From UBA7662 sp943369355 (lineage in GTDB: Bacteria; Bacteroidota; Bacteroidia; UBA7662), in assembly GCA_943369355.1 (NCBI GenBank), contig CALRMX020000002.1:248001-312000 (forward strand): a stretch of 64,000 nt of DNA, given 5' to 3'. The notes under the pieces were generated by a model that saw only the letters and a list, made by a program, of their open reading frames with translations, did not search any database and was not told the DNA's origin. This document shows, piece after piece, positions 45,368 through 53,797 of this stretch (its first letter is position 1; each line of letters opens with the position of its first letter). The position numbers were made by a program, and so were the translations under genes.

Positions 45368-46042
45368 ATGAAGAAGAACTTAGTTATGCTGATGATTTTA
45401 CTAGCTACTGTCTCAGCCCATGCCCAAAAATCGAAAAAGAAAAACACACGATCGAATATGATAGAAATGCAAACCACTGCTGGTCGCTTAGTGATAGAAC
45501 TATACGATCAAACGCCTCAGCATAGGGATAACTTCATCAAACTAGCGGAATCGGGTTATTACGATAGCCTGTTATTTCATAGGGTGATTAATCAGTTTAT
45601 GATTCAAGGAGGTGATCCTGATTCGAAAAATGCACCCAAAGGCAAACAACTCGGTCAAGGAGGACCAGGTTATACGGTTCCAGCTGAATTTGTTGATTCA
45701 TTATTACACATCAAAGGCGCGTTGGCTGCCGCACGTACGGGCGATATGGTTAATCCAAGCAAGGCTTCAAGTGGAAGTCAGTTTTACATAGTTCAAGGAC
45801 GGGTTTTTAGCGACAGTGAGCTGAATAACTTTGAAATGCGATCGGGTCGGAAGTATACCGAAGCACAACGAGAATTATATAAAACCGTTGGTGGCACACC
45901 ACATCTCGACGGAGCTTATACCGTATACGGTCGCGTTGTTGAAGGTTTAGATGTTATCGATAAAATTGCTTCGAGTCCAACGGCACCAGGCGATCGTCCG
46001 GTAGAAGATGTACGTATTATCGCTGTGAAGGTGTTGAAATGA
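45368..46042 (+). CDS. Periplasmic cyclophilin-type peptidyl-prolyl isomerase
   Basis: 224 residues: signal peptide (MKKNLVMLMILLATVSAHAQ), then a cyclophilin domain. Recognisable blocks are MQTTAGRLVIELYDQTPQHRDNF, the catalytic-Arg region LLFHRVINQFMIQGGDPDS, LAAARTGDMVNPSKASSGSQFYI and YTVYGRVVEGLDVIDKIA. It accelerates proline isomerisation of proteins in the periplasm. The coding frame overlaps the exonuclease III gene by four bases at its end. Confidence 0.93.
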   Translation: MKKNLVMLMILLATVSAHAQKSKKKNTRSNMIEMQTTAGRLVIELYDQTPQHRDNFIKLAESGYYDSLLFHRVINQFMIQGGDPDSKNAPKGKQLGQGGPGYTVPAEFVDSLLHIKGALAAARTGDMVNPSKASSGSQFYIVQGRVFSDSELNNFEMRSGRKYTEAQRELYKTVGGTPHLDGAYTVYGRVVEGLDVIDKIASSPTAPGDRPVEDVRIIAVKVLK

Positions 46043-46809
46043 AAAAAATAATCTCGTACAATGTAAATGGCATTCGAGCAGCTGAAAATAAAGGGCTCTC
46101 CTCCTTTCTACTCGAACAGGGTGCAGACGTGGTGTGCTTTCAAGAATTAAAAGCAGAGAAAGAACAAATCAACGTAGCGCTTTACGAGAATTTAGGCTAC
46201 CATTGCTTTTGGCATTCGGCAGAAAAAAAGGGTTATAGTGGTGTTGGATTGCTGACAAAAGAAAAGCCCAAACATATTGAAGTAGGTTGTGGTACAGATT
46301 GGATTGATCGGGAAGGACGTATCATTCGAGCCGATTTCGATGATTATAGTGTAATAAGCGTTTATATTCCATCGGGTTCAAGTGGTGAAGAACGACAAGA
46401 CTTGAAAATGGTTTTTCTCGATTTTTTCAGAACCTATATCAAAGATTTGAGCAAAGAGTTTCCACGATTAGTCATTAGTGGCGACTATAATATTTGTCAT
46501 CAGACGATAGATATACACGATCCAATTAGAAATGCGGGGATGTCGGGATTTTTACCTGAAGAAAGAGCATGGTTTACTGATTTTCTGGCAGATGGATATG
46601 TTGATTCATTTCGTCAAAAACATCCGGCTGAAAAAAATCACTACAGTTGGTGGTCGTATCGTATGAATGCACGGGCCAACAATAAGGGTTGGAGAATAGA
46701 CTACCATATCTTAACCGAAGCGTTAGGTCCTTATTTGAAAAATGCTTTCATTTTGCCTCAAGCCCATCATTCCGACCACTGTCCTGTAGTTGTTGAATTG
46801 GACATATAA
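46039..46809 (+). CDS. xth: Exodeoxyribonuclease III
   Basis: A 256-residue endonuclease/exonuclease/phosphatase-fold enzyme that cleaves abasic sites and trims 3' ends in base-excision repair. Motifs seen: SYNVNGIRAAENKGLSSFL (metal and phosphate binding), CFQELKAEKEQI (Glu metal ligand), SGDYNICHQTIDIHDP (catalytic Asp/Asn) and WRIDYHILTEAL with HHSDHCPVVVEL (catalytic Asp-His). Full length. The start overlaps the cyclophilin gene and the DUF4175 gene begins one base after its stop. Confidence 0.95.
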   Translation: MKKIISYNVNGIRAAENKGLSSFLLEQGADVVCFQELKAEKEQINVALYENLGYHCFWHSAEKKGYSGVGLLTKEKPKHIEVGCGTDWIDREGRIIRADFDDYSVISVYIPSGSSGEERQDLKMVFLDFFRTYIKDLSKEFPRLVISGDYNICHQTIDIHDPIRNAGMSGFLPEERAWFTDFLADGYVDSFRQKHPAEKNHYSWWSYRMNARANNKGWRIDYHILTEALGPYLKNAFILPQAHHSDHCPVVVELDI

Positions 46810-46810
46810 A

Positions 46811-49800
46811 ATGAAAGCTTACGACCAACTCATACAAAAGCTCGACGGATTTATCCGTAAATACTATCTAAATGAGATAGTTAAGGGTATTATTTTGTTT
46901 TTGAGTTGGTTATTCTTGAGTTATTTGGTAGTAAGTACTACTGAGTTTTATGGCGAATTTAGTAAAGGGGGCAGGCTGCTTCTGTTTCTTGCTTTTTTAA
47001 TCGTCAATGGCTTATTGGTCTTTTGGTTGATAGGAAGACCGTTATTGGCATATTACCGTTTAGGCAAACATTTATCGCACATTCAGGCAGCTGAGATCAT
47101 TGGTCGTTTTTTTCCCGACGTTTCGGATAAATTGCTCAATACCATCCAGTTAAACGCCATTTTATTGTCTGAGCCTTCGAATGAATTGCTGTTAGCAAGT
47201 ATCGAGCAAAGAACACATGAATTAAGACCTGTGCCCTTTCAGCAAGTCATTGATTTAAAGAAAAACCAAAAGTATCTGAGGTATTTATTACCCGTATTGT
47301 TCATATTCGGCTTAGTGTTACTCATGGCACCAAGTATTTTGACGGATGCAGGTAGACGGGTTATTAAATACGATGAGGAATTTATTCCAGTTGCTCCATA
47401 TAGTTTCATAGTTAAAAACCAAAGTCTTGAAATTCAGCAATACGAAAATTTTTTGCTAGAAGTTGAAATACAAGGAGATGAACTGCCCTTAGAAGTTTTT
47501 GTAGAAACGGATCGTGGGCTTTTTTTAATGGAGAAAAAAGCAAGAAACCGCTTCGTTTATCAGTTTGAGGAGTTAAAAGAGAACATCAAGTTTCGCTTAT
47601 CGGCCAACAAATTCTTCTCAGCGCCCCACGTATTGACCGTACTCCCGAAACCAATAATATCGAGTTTTGAAGTACGCGTAGATTATCCTGAATACACGGG
47701 AAAAACAGACGAGCGGCTGGTGAATACGGGTGATTTATTGGTACCAGAGGGTACGCGTTTGAAGTGGGAGTTTAGGTCAAGAGCTGTAGATGAAGTGAGC
47801 ATGCGAGAGGGAACCGACTCGTCTATTAAGCTAGCAAGTAAAGAAGGGGAGTTGTTTGTGATTCAGAAGCGAGCGATTCGGTCCGATACGTACGCTATTC
47901 TTTCGAAGAACAAATACAATCCTGTTGCCGAGCGGATGAATTATAGCTTAACCGTTGTAGCTGATCAGTATCCGAAAATTGAGGTCGAGTCGTCGTCGGA
48001 TAGCGACAATGCAAAATTGAAATACTTTTCTGGAAGTGTGGAAGATGATTATGGTTTTAAGGAGCTGGTATTTAAAGCAGAAATAGCGAATGAAGAAGGA
48101 AAAATTGTCAAAAAAGCTGAACAAGGTATAAAACTGGGTTCTGGAATCCGTCAGAACTTTTATTACTATTTCGATATTAAATCGCTCGAGTTAAAACCAG
48201 GCGAGCAGTTGTCTTACTATTTTGAAATAGCGGATAACGATCAAGTTAATGGCTCAAAAAGAACCAAATCGAGTATTTTTACCTATAAGCAGTTATCTCA
48301 ACAAGAAACTAAAGAAGAAATAGAAAGGCAATCAAATGCTGTTGCAAATCAATTAAAATCGGCCCTTAAAGAGGTTAAACAATTACAACAGGATACTGAA
48401 AAGCTCAAAAGAAAGGCCCAAGAGCAGCAACAGCTTAATTGGGAAGACAAGAAACTTCTTGAACAAATAAAAAATAGAGAAGAAAACATTCGCGAGCGTT
48501 TGGAAGAAGCTAAACGGGAAATGCAACAGCGAAAAGAGCTTCAAGAAGAGTTGGAGCCACAGTCGGAAGAATTGGTTCGCAAGCAAGAACAGCTGAAAGA
48601 AATGGCAGAAAAACTGCTGAACGACGATCTGAAAAAACTAATGCAAGAGCTGGAAAAATTAATGCAGCAAGAAAAGCAACCGCAATTGCAAGAGAAGCTT
48701 GATGAACTGAAGTTAGATAACAAGGACATCGCGAAAGAGTTAGATCGGATGCTCGAATTCTTCAAAGAATTAGAAGTAGAGCAAAAAGCAGAACAACTGA
48801 GTACTGATTTGGAAAAATTGGCTGAAGAACAAAAGAAGTTGGCCAAGGAAAATGAGCAAAAAAGTACTTCCCCCGAAAAGGCAGCAGAAAAGCAAGGTGA
48901 GCTCAATAAAAAGTTTGACCAACTGCAACAAGAATTAAAGGAGCTTGAGGAAAAGAATGCTGAACTTGAGCAGCCTAAAGATTTTGATGAGCTTGATGAA
49001 GAGGGAGAGAAAATAGAACAAGAAATGGACGGTGCTTCCGGTGATTTAAAAGACAAAAAGCAGAGTAAAGCTTCAGAAAGACAAAAGCAGGCAGCGGATA
49101 AAATGGAAAAACTTGCCCAAAAGATGCGCGCCCAAATGCAACAAAGTAATATGGAGCAACTTGAATTGGATATTCGGGCGGTGCGCCAATTGCTTGAGAA
49201 CTTGGTTACTTACTCGTTTGCACAAGAGGCCTTAATGGACCGCTTAAAAGACAACACCAATTATAGTCAGGCCTATGTTCAAATTGCTAAGGAACAGTTT
49301 AAACTAAGAGAAGATGTAGCGTTAATTGAGGATAGTTTATTGGCCTTGAGTAAACGCGTTATTCAACTACAAAGTGTTGTAAATAAGGAAGTTGGAGATT
49401 TAAATGACCATTTACAAAAAACGGTAGAGTATTTGTCTGCGCGTCAAACCCCGCAAGCCAGAGCGCGTCAACAATACGCCATGACTTCGTCAAATAATCT
49501 AGCGGTTATGTTGTCTGAGCTTTTAAAGCAAATGCAGCAAGAGATGGCTCAAATGAAATCGAAAAAAGATGGTCAGCAGGCACAATGCATGAAACCAGGA
49601 AATAAAAGTAAAGGTGGTAGCATGAGTAAACTGTCGCAATTGCAGAAAGATTTGAATCAGCAGTTGCAGCAAATGAAAGAGGGGCAAATGCCAGGGGAAA
49701 AAGGCAAGCAAGGTCAAAAAGGGCAACGAGGGCAACAATCGAAAGAATTTGGTGAAGCAGCAGCGAAACAAGAAGCAATACGAAGAGAGTTGCAGCGATT

Positions 49801-50161
49801 GAATGAAGAATACAACAAAGATGGAAAGAAACCCTTAGGCGATTTGAATAAACTCGCCAAGGAAATGGAGAAGACTGAACGAGAATTGGTAAATAAAATT
49901 CTAAGTCAAGAAACACTTCGTCGTCAACAAGATATCATGACACGTTTGCTAGAATCGGAGCGCGCCGAACGGGAGCGGGATGAAGAAGAACGTAGAGAAA
50001 GTGAATCTGCTAAAGAAAAACTAAATGCTGAACCTCCTGGTTTCGAAGCTTACCGCAGACAAAGAGTAAAGTCGTTAGATTTGTATCGAACAGTAACACC
50101 CGAACTGAATAGCTTCTATAAACAGAAGGTAGAGCAGTATTTCATGCAAATTAGCCGTTGA
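46811..50161 (+). CDS. DUF4175 family membrane protein with long coiled coil
   Basis: 1116 residues. The N-terminal part has about three membrane helices (roughly 22-40, 52-70 and 155-175), then an extracytoplasmic region with beta-sandwich character (about 195-500), and then a very long Q/E/K-rich coiled coil (about 500-960) before a C-terminal helical tail (EPPGFEAYRRQRVKSLDLYRTVTPELNSFYKQKVEQYF). Bacteroidota DUF4175 proteins have this layout; their role is unknown, with cell-envelope organisation suspected. The start is the ATG just after the exonuclease stop; an upstream seven-codon extension overlaps that gene. The RsbW-like ATPase gene starts on the same bases as its stop. Confidence 0.9.
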   Translation: MKAYDQLIQKLDGFIRKYYLNEIVKGIILFLSWLFLSYLVVSTTEFYGEFSKGGRLLLFLAFLIVNGLLVFWLIGRPLLAYYRLGKHLSHIQAAEIIGRFFPDVSDKLLNTIQLNAILLSEPSNELLLASIEQRTHELRPVPFQQVIDLKKNQKYLRYLLPVLFIFGLVLLMAPSILTDAGRRVIKYDEEFIPVAPYSFIVKNQSLEIQQYENFLLEVEIQGDELPLEVFVETDRGLFLMEKKARNRFVYQFEELKENIKFRLSANKFFSAPHVLTVLPKPIISSFEVRVDYPEYTGKTDERLVNTGDLLVPEGTRLKWEFRSRAVDEVSMREGTDSSIKLASKEGELFVIQKRAIRSDTYAILSKNKYNPVAERMNYSLTVVADQYPKIEVESSSDSDNAKLKYFSGSVEDDYGFKELVFKAEIANEEGKIVKKAEQGIKLGSGIRQNFYYYFDIKSLELKPGEQLSYYFEIADNDQVNGSKRTKSSIFTYKQLSQQETKEEIERQSNAVANQLKSALKEVKQLQQDTEKLKRKAQEQQQLNWEDKKLLEQIKNREENIRERLEEAKREMQQRKELQEELEPQSEELVRKQEQLKEMAEKLLNDDLKKLMQELEKLMQQEKQPQLQEKLDELKLDNKDIAKELDRMLEFFKELEVEQKAEQLSTDLEKLAEEQKKLAKENEQKSTSPEKAAEKQGELNKKFDQLQQELKELEEKNAELEQPKDFDELDEEGEKIEQEMDGASGDLKDKKQSKASERQKQAADKMEKLAQKMRAQMQQSNMEQLELDIRAVRQLLENLVTYSFAQEALMDRLKDNTNYSQAYVQIAKEQFKLREDVALIEDSLLALSKRVIQLQSVVNKEVGDLNDHLQKTVEYLSARQTPQARARQQYAMTSSNNLAVMLSELLKQMQQEMAQMKSKKDGQQAQCMKPGNKSKGGSMSKLSQLQKDLNQQLQQMKEGQMPGEKGKQGQKGQRGQQSKEFGEAAAKQEAIRRELQRLNEEYNKDGKKPLGDLNKLAKEMEKTERELVNKILSQETLRRQQDIMTRLLESERAERERDEEERRESESAKEKLNAEPPGFEAYRRQRVKSLDLYRTVTPELNSFYKQKVEQYFMQISR

Positions 50162-50571
50162 TGGAAGGCAGAATCGTAATTCGGTCGCAGTTGACGAACC
50201 TGCAGGTTATCGATACCATCTTAGAGCGTATTGAAAAGGAATACGTTTTAGAAGAGGACGACCGCTTTAGAGTTCGTTTGGTTCTAAGTGAAGCCATTCA
50301 AAATGCCATTGTTCATGGTAATCACAGCGATCCGGATAAGACGGTGGTTATTGACTATTCGAAAGACCAGAAGTCGGATAAGGTGTTTTTCTGCATAAGT
50401 GATCAAGGACCTGGTTTCGACTTGAGTGATGTGCTGGATCCAACGAAACCCGAAAATCTTGAGCGGGAGGGTGGACGAGGCGTGTTTTTTTTGAAGCAAT
50501 TCACAGAAAAGCTTGCTTATTGTAATGATGCGAAAGCAATGAAATTTTCGGTTAAATTGAGAATGAAGTGA
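50161..50571 (+). CDS. RsbW-like serine/threonine-kinase-type ATP-binding protein
   Basis: A 136-residue single-domain GHKL ATPase: the N box RLVLSEAIQNAIVHGNHSD, the G1 box CISDQGPGFDLSDV and the G2-like GGRGVFFLKQF. This matches the anti-sigma/anti-anti-sigma regulatory kinases of the RsbW/SpoIIAB group. No partner STAS protein or sigma factor is adjacent. The ATG shares its A with the TGA stop of DUF4175 (TGATG), so the genes are translationally coupled. Likely role: a kinase that phosphorylates a STAS-domain antagonist; inferred from the family. Confidence 0.88.
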   Translation: MEGRIVIRSQLTNLQVIDTILERIEKEYVLEEDDRFRVRLVLSEAIQNAIVHGNHSDPDKTVVIDYSKDQKSDKVFFCISDQGPGFDLSDVLDPTKPENLEREGGRGVFFLKQFTEKLAYCNDAKAMKFSVKLRMK

Positions 50572-51014
50572 TTTCTTTCTATTACCACGACATTGTATTT
50601 AAGATACTGGATCAAGCAAAACTAAAAAGCTGGATCAGGGCCATTGCTGCAGAAGGAAATAAGGAGATAGAAAGCTTGTCGTACGTTTTTTGTGACGATG
50701 AATATTTACTGGGGATAAACAAGACGCATTTAAATCACGACTATTATACGGATATAATAACCTTTGATTTGTCGGAAAATGCGGATGTATTGAATGCAGA
50801 ATTGTATATCTCTGTACCCAGAATCCGTGAAAATGCTCAAGAAAATCATAGTACCTTTGCCGACGAATTGCATCGTGTTATGATTCACGGCGTCCTACAC
50901 CTATTGGGTTTTGGCGATAAAAGTGAAGAAGAGGCTAAAGAGATGCGTTTACGTGAGAACAAGGCGCTTGAGGCGCGATTGTTCCACGTGAAACAATACA
51001 AGGTATTTAAGTAA
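50568..51014 (+). CDS. ybeY: rRNA maturation endoribonuclease YbeY
   Basis: 148 residues. YbeY is a metal-dependent RNase needed for 16S rRNA 3' maturation. The active region is HRVMIHGVLHLLGFGDKSEEEA: His107 and His111 are present, but the third ligand of the usual H-x3-H-x5-H motif is Asp117, which I recall also being common in Bacteroidota. EYLLGINKTHLNHDYYTDIITFDLSE is diagnostic. The start is GTG overlapping the ATPase stop. The final codons (LFHVKQ) read through a perfect parS sequence. mnmG begins 31 bp beyond the stop. Confidence 0.92.
   Translation: MISFYYHDIVFKILDQAKLKSWIRAIAAEGNKEIESLSYVFCDDEYLLGINKTHLNHDYYTDIITFDLSENADVLNAELYISVPRIRENAQENHSTFADELHRVMIHGVLHLLGFGDKSEEEAKEMRLRENKALEARLFHVKQYKVFK
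50980..50995. promoter_or_regulatory. parS site 1 (ParB-binding), inside ybeY
   Basis: TGTTCCACGTGAAACA matches the universal parS consensus TGTTnCACGTGAAACA at all positions. It lies within the last codons of ybeY, in reading frame as part of LFHVKQ. Confidence 0.88.
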
Positions 51015-51023
51015 TGGGGCAGT

Positions 51024-51039
51024 TGTTCCACGTGAAACA
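51024..51039. promoter_or_regulatory. parS site 2 (ParB-binding), before mnmG
   Basis: A second exact TGTTCCACGTGAAACA in the same orientation, 44 bp after the first, in the short gap before mnmG. Two closely spaced sites strongly suggest a ParB nucleation centre near the replication origin. Confidence 0.88.
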
Positions 51040-51045
51040 AAACAG

Positions 51046-52914
51046 TTGAAAACAAACGTTTACGATATAATTGTGGTTGGTGCCGGCCATGCGGGTTGTG
51101 AAGCGGCCGCTGCTGCAGCCAATATGGGCTCTAGTGTATTGCTTATCACCATGAATATGCAAACGATTGCACAGATGTCGTGTAATCCGGCAATGGGTGG
51201 TGTTGCAAAAGGACAGATTGTTCGTGAGATTGACGCCCTAGGCGGATATTCAGGTATTGTAAGCGACCGGTCGGCTATTCAGTTCAGAATGTTGAATAGG
51301 TCAAAAGGACCAGCCATGTGGAGTCCTCGCACCCAAAACGACCGAATGATGTTTGCGCTGGAATGGCGAAATATGCTCGAACAAACACCAAACGTTGATT
51401 TTTGGCAAGATACCGTTGTAAAGATTGATGAAAAAGAAGGGAAGGTTGTAGGTGTAATTACTGCAATGGGTATCTACTTTCCTTGTAAGGCAGTTGTGCT
51501 AACGAACGGAACGTTTCTCAATGGTATTATTCATATTGGTGAAAAACGTTTCGGTGGAGGCAGAAGTGGTGAAAAGGCCGCAACGGGTATAACCGAACAA
51601 TTGGTTGAGTTGGGATTTGAGTCAGGGCGGATGAAAACGGGCACACCTCCAAGAATTGACGGGAGGAGTTTAGATTATACGAAAATGGAAGAACAGCCTG
51701 GAGATGAGTATCCAAGCAAGTTTTCTTACAGTCGTGAAACTAGTGCTTTAACCAAACAGCGCTCTTGCTGGATTACCTATACCAACACCGATGTTCACGA
51801 AATTCTAAAGACAGGATTCGACAAATCTCCCATGTACTCTGGCCGAATACAAGGTTTAGGGCCGAGATATTGTCCATCTATTGAGGATAAGATAAATCGA
51901 TTTGCAGAGCGAGATCGTCATCAAATATTTGTAGAGCCCGAAGGCTGGAATACTGTAGAAGTGTACGTGAATGGTTTCTCCACCTCCTTGCCCGAAGAGG
52001 TTCAGCAAGACGCACTACGTTTAATTCCGGGTTTTGAAAGTGCCAAAATGTTTAGACCAGGATACGCAATAGAGTATGATTTCTTTCCACCTACGCAATT
52101 GTACCCTACACTAGAAACAAAACTGATAGCCAATTTATACTTCGCGGGACAAATCAACGGCACCACCGGTTATGAGGAAGCCGCCTGTCAAGGTTTAATG
52201 GCAGGAATAAATGCGCACAACAAGATACATGAGAAGGAGGCCGTAATTTTGAAACGCTCCGACGCTTACATCGGTGTTTTAATCGACGACCTCGTGAATA
52301 AGGGTACAGAAGAACCCTATAGAATGTTTACCTCTCGCGCCGAATACCGTATACTACTCCGACAAGATAATGCAGATCTTCGACTAAGTAGTTTGGGCTA
52401 TGATCTCGGTATATTAAAGGAAGACCGCTATCGAGATGTACAGGAGAAGGCAGAACAAACGAATGAGATTTTGAAATATTTGAAAAAGAATTCTGTTGAG
52501 CCTGCCGAAATGAATCCTGTTCTTGAAGCGCTAGAAACGCCAGCGATAGCCCAGAAGGTTAAAATTGATAGCTTATTATCAAGACCGCAATTGAGTTTAG
52601 AACAAATACGAAAAGGTAGCGAAGCTTTAGACAGCTATTTGCAGACTAAGCTTGAAGAGGCTATTGAAGAGGCTGAGATTCAGCTCAAGTATGCTCCTTA
52701 CATCGAGAAAGAACACGAAATGGCGCAGAAGTTAGGCCAACTCGACGACATTCGGATGCGTGCGGATTTCGATTACCATGCTGTTACAGCTCTATCGAAA
52801 GAATCGCGCGAAAAATTAAGTCGATTAAAACCGGCTACTCTAGGTCAAGCATCCCGAGTGAGCGGAGTATCACCGAGCGATATATCAATCTTGATGGTTT
52901 ACTTAAACAAATAG
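51046..52914 (+). CDS. mnmG: tRNA uridine-5-carboxymethylaminomethyl modification enzyme MnmG (GidA)
   Basis: With MnmE, modifies the wobble uridine of several tRNAs. 622 residues with the FAD-binding start YDIIVVGAGHAGCEAAAAAANMG, the MSCNPAMGGVAKG motif, GGGRSGEKAATG and the family Cys in PRYCPSIEDK. GQINGTTGYEEAACQGLMAGINA and FTSRAEYRILLRQDNADLRL are diagnostic; a C-terminal helical domain completes the protein. The start is TTG, seven bases after parS site 2; an upstream ATG at 51014 runs into a stop after eleven codons. mnmG is commonly found near replication origins. Confidence 0.96.
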   Translation: MKTNVYDIIVVGAGHAGCEAAAAAANMGSSVLLITMNMQTIAQMSCNPAMGGVAKGQIVREIDALGGYSGIVSDRSAIQFRMLNRSKGPAMWSPRTQNDRMMFALEWRNMLEQTPNVDFWQDTVVKIDEKEGKVVGVITAMGIYFPCKAVVLTNGTFLNGIIHIGEKRFGGGRSGEKAATGITEQLVELGFESGRMKTGTPPRIDGRSLDYTKMEEQPGDEYPSKFSYSRETSALTKQRSCWITYTNTDVHEILKTGFDKSPMYSGRIQGLGPRYCPSIEDKINRFAERDRHQIFVEPEGWNTVEVYVNGFSTSLPEEVQQDALRLIPGFESAKMFRPGYAIEYDFFPPTQLYPTLETKLIANLYFAGQINGTTGYEEAACQGLMAGINAHNKIHEKEAVILKRSDAYIGVLIDDLVNKGTEEPYRMFTSRAEYRILLRQDNADLRLSSLGYDLGILKEDRYRDVQEKAEQTNEILKYLKKNSVEPAEMNPVLEALETPAIAQKVKIDSLLSRPQLSLEQIRKGSEALDSYLQTKLEEAIEEAEIQLKYAPYIEKEHEMAQKLGQLDDIRMRADFDYHAVTALSKESREKLSRLKPATLGQASRVSGVSPSDISILMVYLNK

Positions 52915-52918
52915 GGGA

Positions 52919-53797
52919 ATGGAACATCTATCGGCATGTCCTGCATGCAATAACAAGCAGTTGAAGCCCTATTTGGTATGCAACGATTATACAGTTAGCC
53001 ACGAAAAATTCTCCTTATCACAATGTGGCTCTTGTTCGTTGGTGTTTACCAATCCCCGACCCGATTCGGTAGAAATATGGCCCTATTATAAAGCCGACAC
53101 CTACATTTCTCACACCGATGAAGCAGCGCCTGGGTTAATCAATCAAATATATCTGCGTGTCCGAAAATTCACGCTCGCTTCCAAAGCGAAATTGGTTATT
53201 CGTTCAAGCAGGGGAAAACGTTTGTTGGATATTGGCGCAGGAACCGGTGCATTTGCAGCTCAAATGCAAGATTTAGGATGGTCGGTCGTTGCTGTAGAGC
53301 CTGACGAAAGTGCAAGGTCGATCGCTGCTACTCGAGGAGTAGTTACGGGTGATGAAAGTCTTTTGAAAACCAGCTCTCCTGTTTCGGTTATAACCATGTG
53401 GCATGTGCTCGAACATGTGCATGAGTTACAAAATAGAGTCGAGGAACTGTACCGGCTTTTAGAACCAGGCGGAGTCGCGATAATCGCTGTTCCAAATCCG
53501 AATAGCACCGATGCTGCTGTATATGGTGAGTACTGGGCAGCCTACGACGTACCGCGCCATTTGTATCACTTTACGCCTAAAAGTATAAGGCAACTCTTTG
53601 AAAAAGAGGGGTTTATATCTGAATCAACCAAGTGGATGCCCTTCGACCCTTTTTATATTGCATTGCTTAGTGAACAATATAAACATGGTAAGCAGAAACT
53701 TCTGGCAGGATTTATTCAAGGTTTTCGTTCGTGGTTGGTAAGCGCCTTTGTGGCTGACCGTTGTTCGAGTCAGATTTATATTTTTCGAAAACCATGA
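52919..53797 (+). CDS. SAM-dependent methyltransferase with N-terminal zinc ribbon
   Basis: 292 residues. The N-terminus has two Cys pairs (CPACNN, CGSCSL, around residues 6-9 and 37-40) that could bind zinc. A class I methyltransferase domain follows, with RLLDIGAGTGAFAAQMQDLG (SAM motif I) and a post-motif TMWHVLEHVHELQNRVEELYRLLEPGGVAIIAVPNP. It is like the O- and N-methyltransferases often found with cell-surface glycan genes, but the substrate is unknown. It follows mnmG by four bases and overlaps the lipoprotein gene by four bases (ATGA). Confidence 0.88.
   Translation: MEHLSACPACNNKQLKPYLVCNDYTVSHEKFSLSQCGSCSLVFTNPRPDSVEIWPYYKADTYISHTDEAAPGLINQIYLRVRKFTLASKAKLVIRSSRGKRLLDIGAGTGAFAAQMQDLGWSVVAVEPDESARSIAATRGVVTGDESLLKTSSPVSVITMWHVLEHVHELQNRVEELYRLLEPGGVAIIAVPNPNSTDAAVYGEYWAAYDVPRHLYHFTPKSIRQLFEKEGFISESTKWMPFDPFYIALLSEQYKHGKQKLLAGFIQGFRSWLVSAFVADRCSSQIYIFRKP

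Noticed and set aside
48383..49916. Long minus-strand frames rich in Ser, Phe and Cys opposite the DUF4175 gene
   Set aside because: They mirror the Q/E/K-rich coiled-coil codons of the real plus-strand gene; composition is an artefact of the opposite strand.
50158..50160. TTG start one codon upstream for the RsbW-like ATPase
   Set aside because: The ATG at 50161 overlaps the previous stop in the usual coupled manner, and the extra Met adds nothing to the domain.
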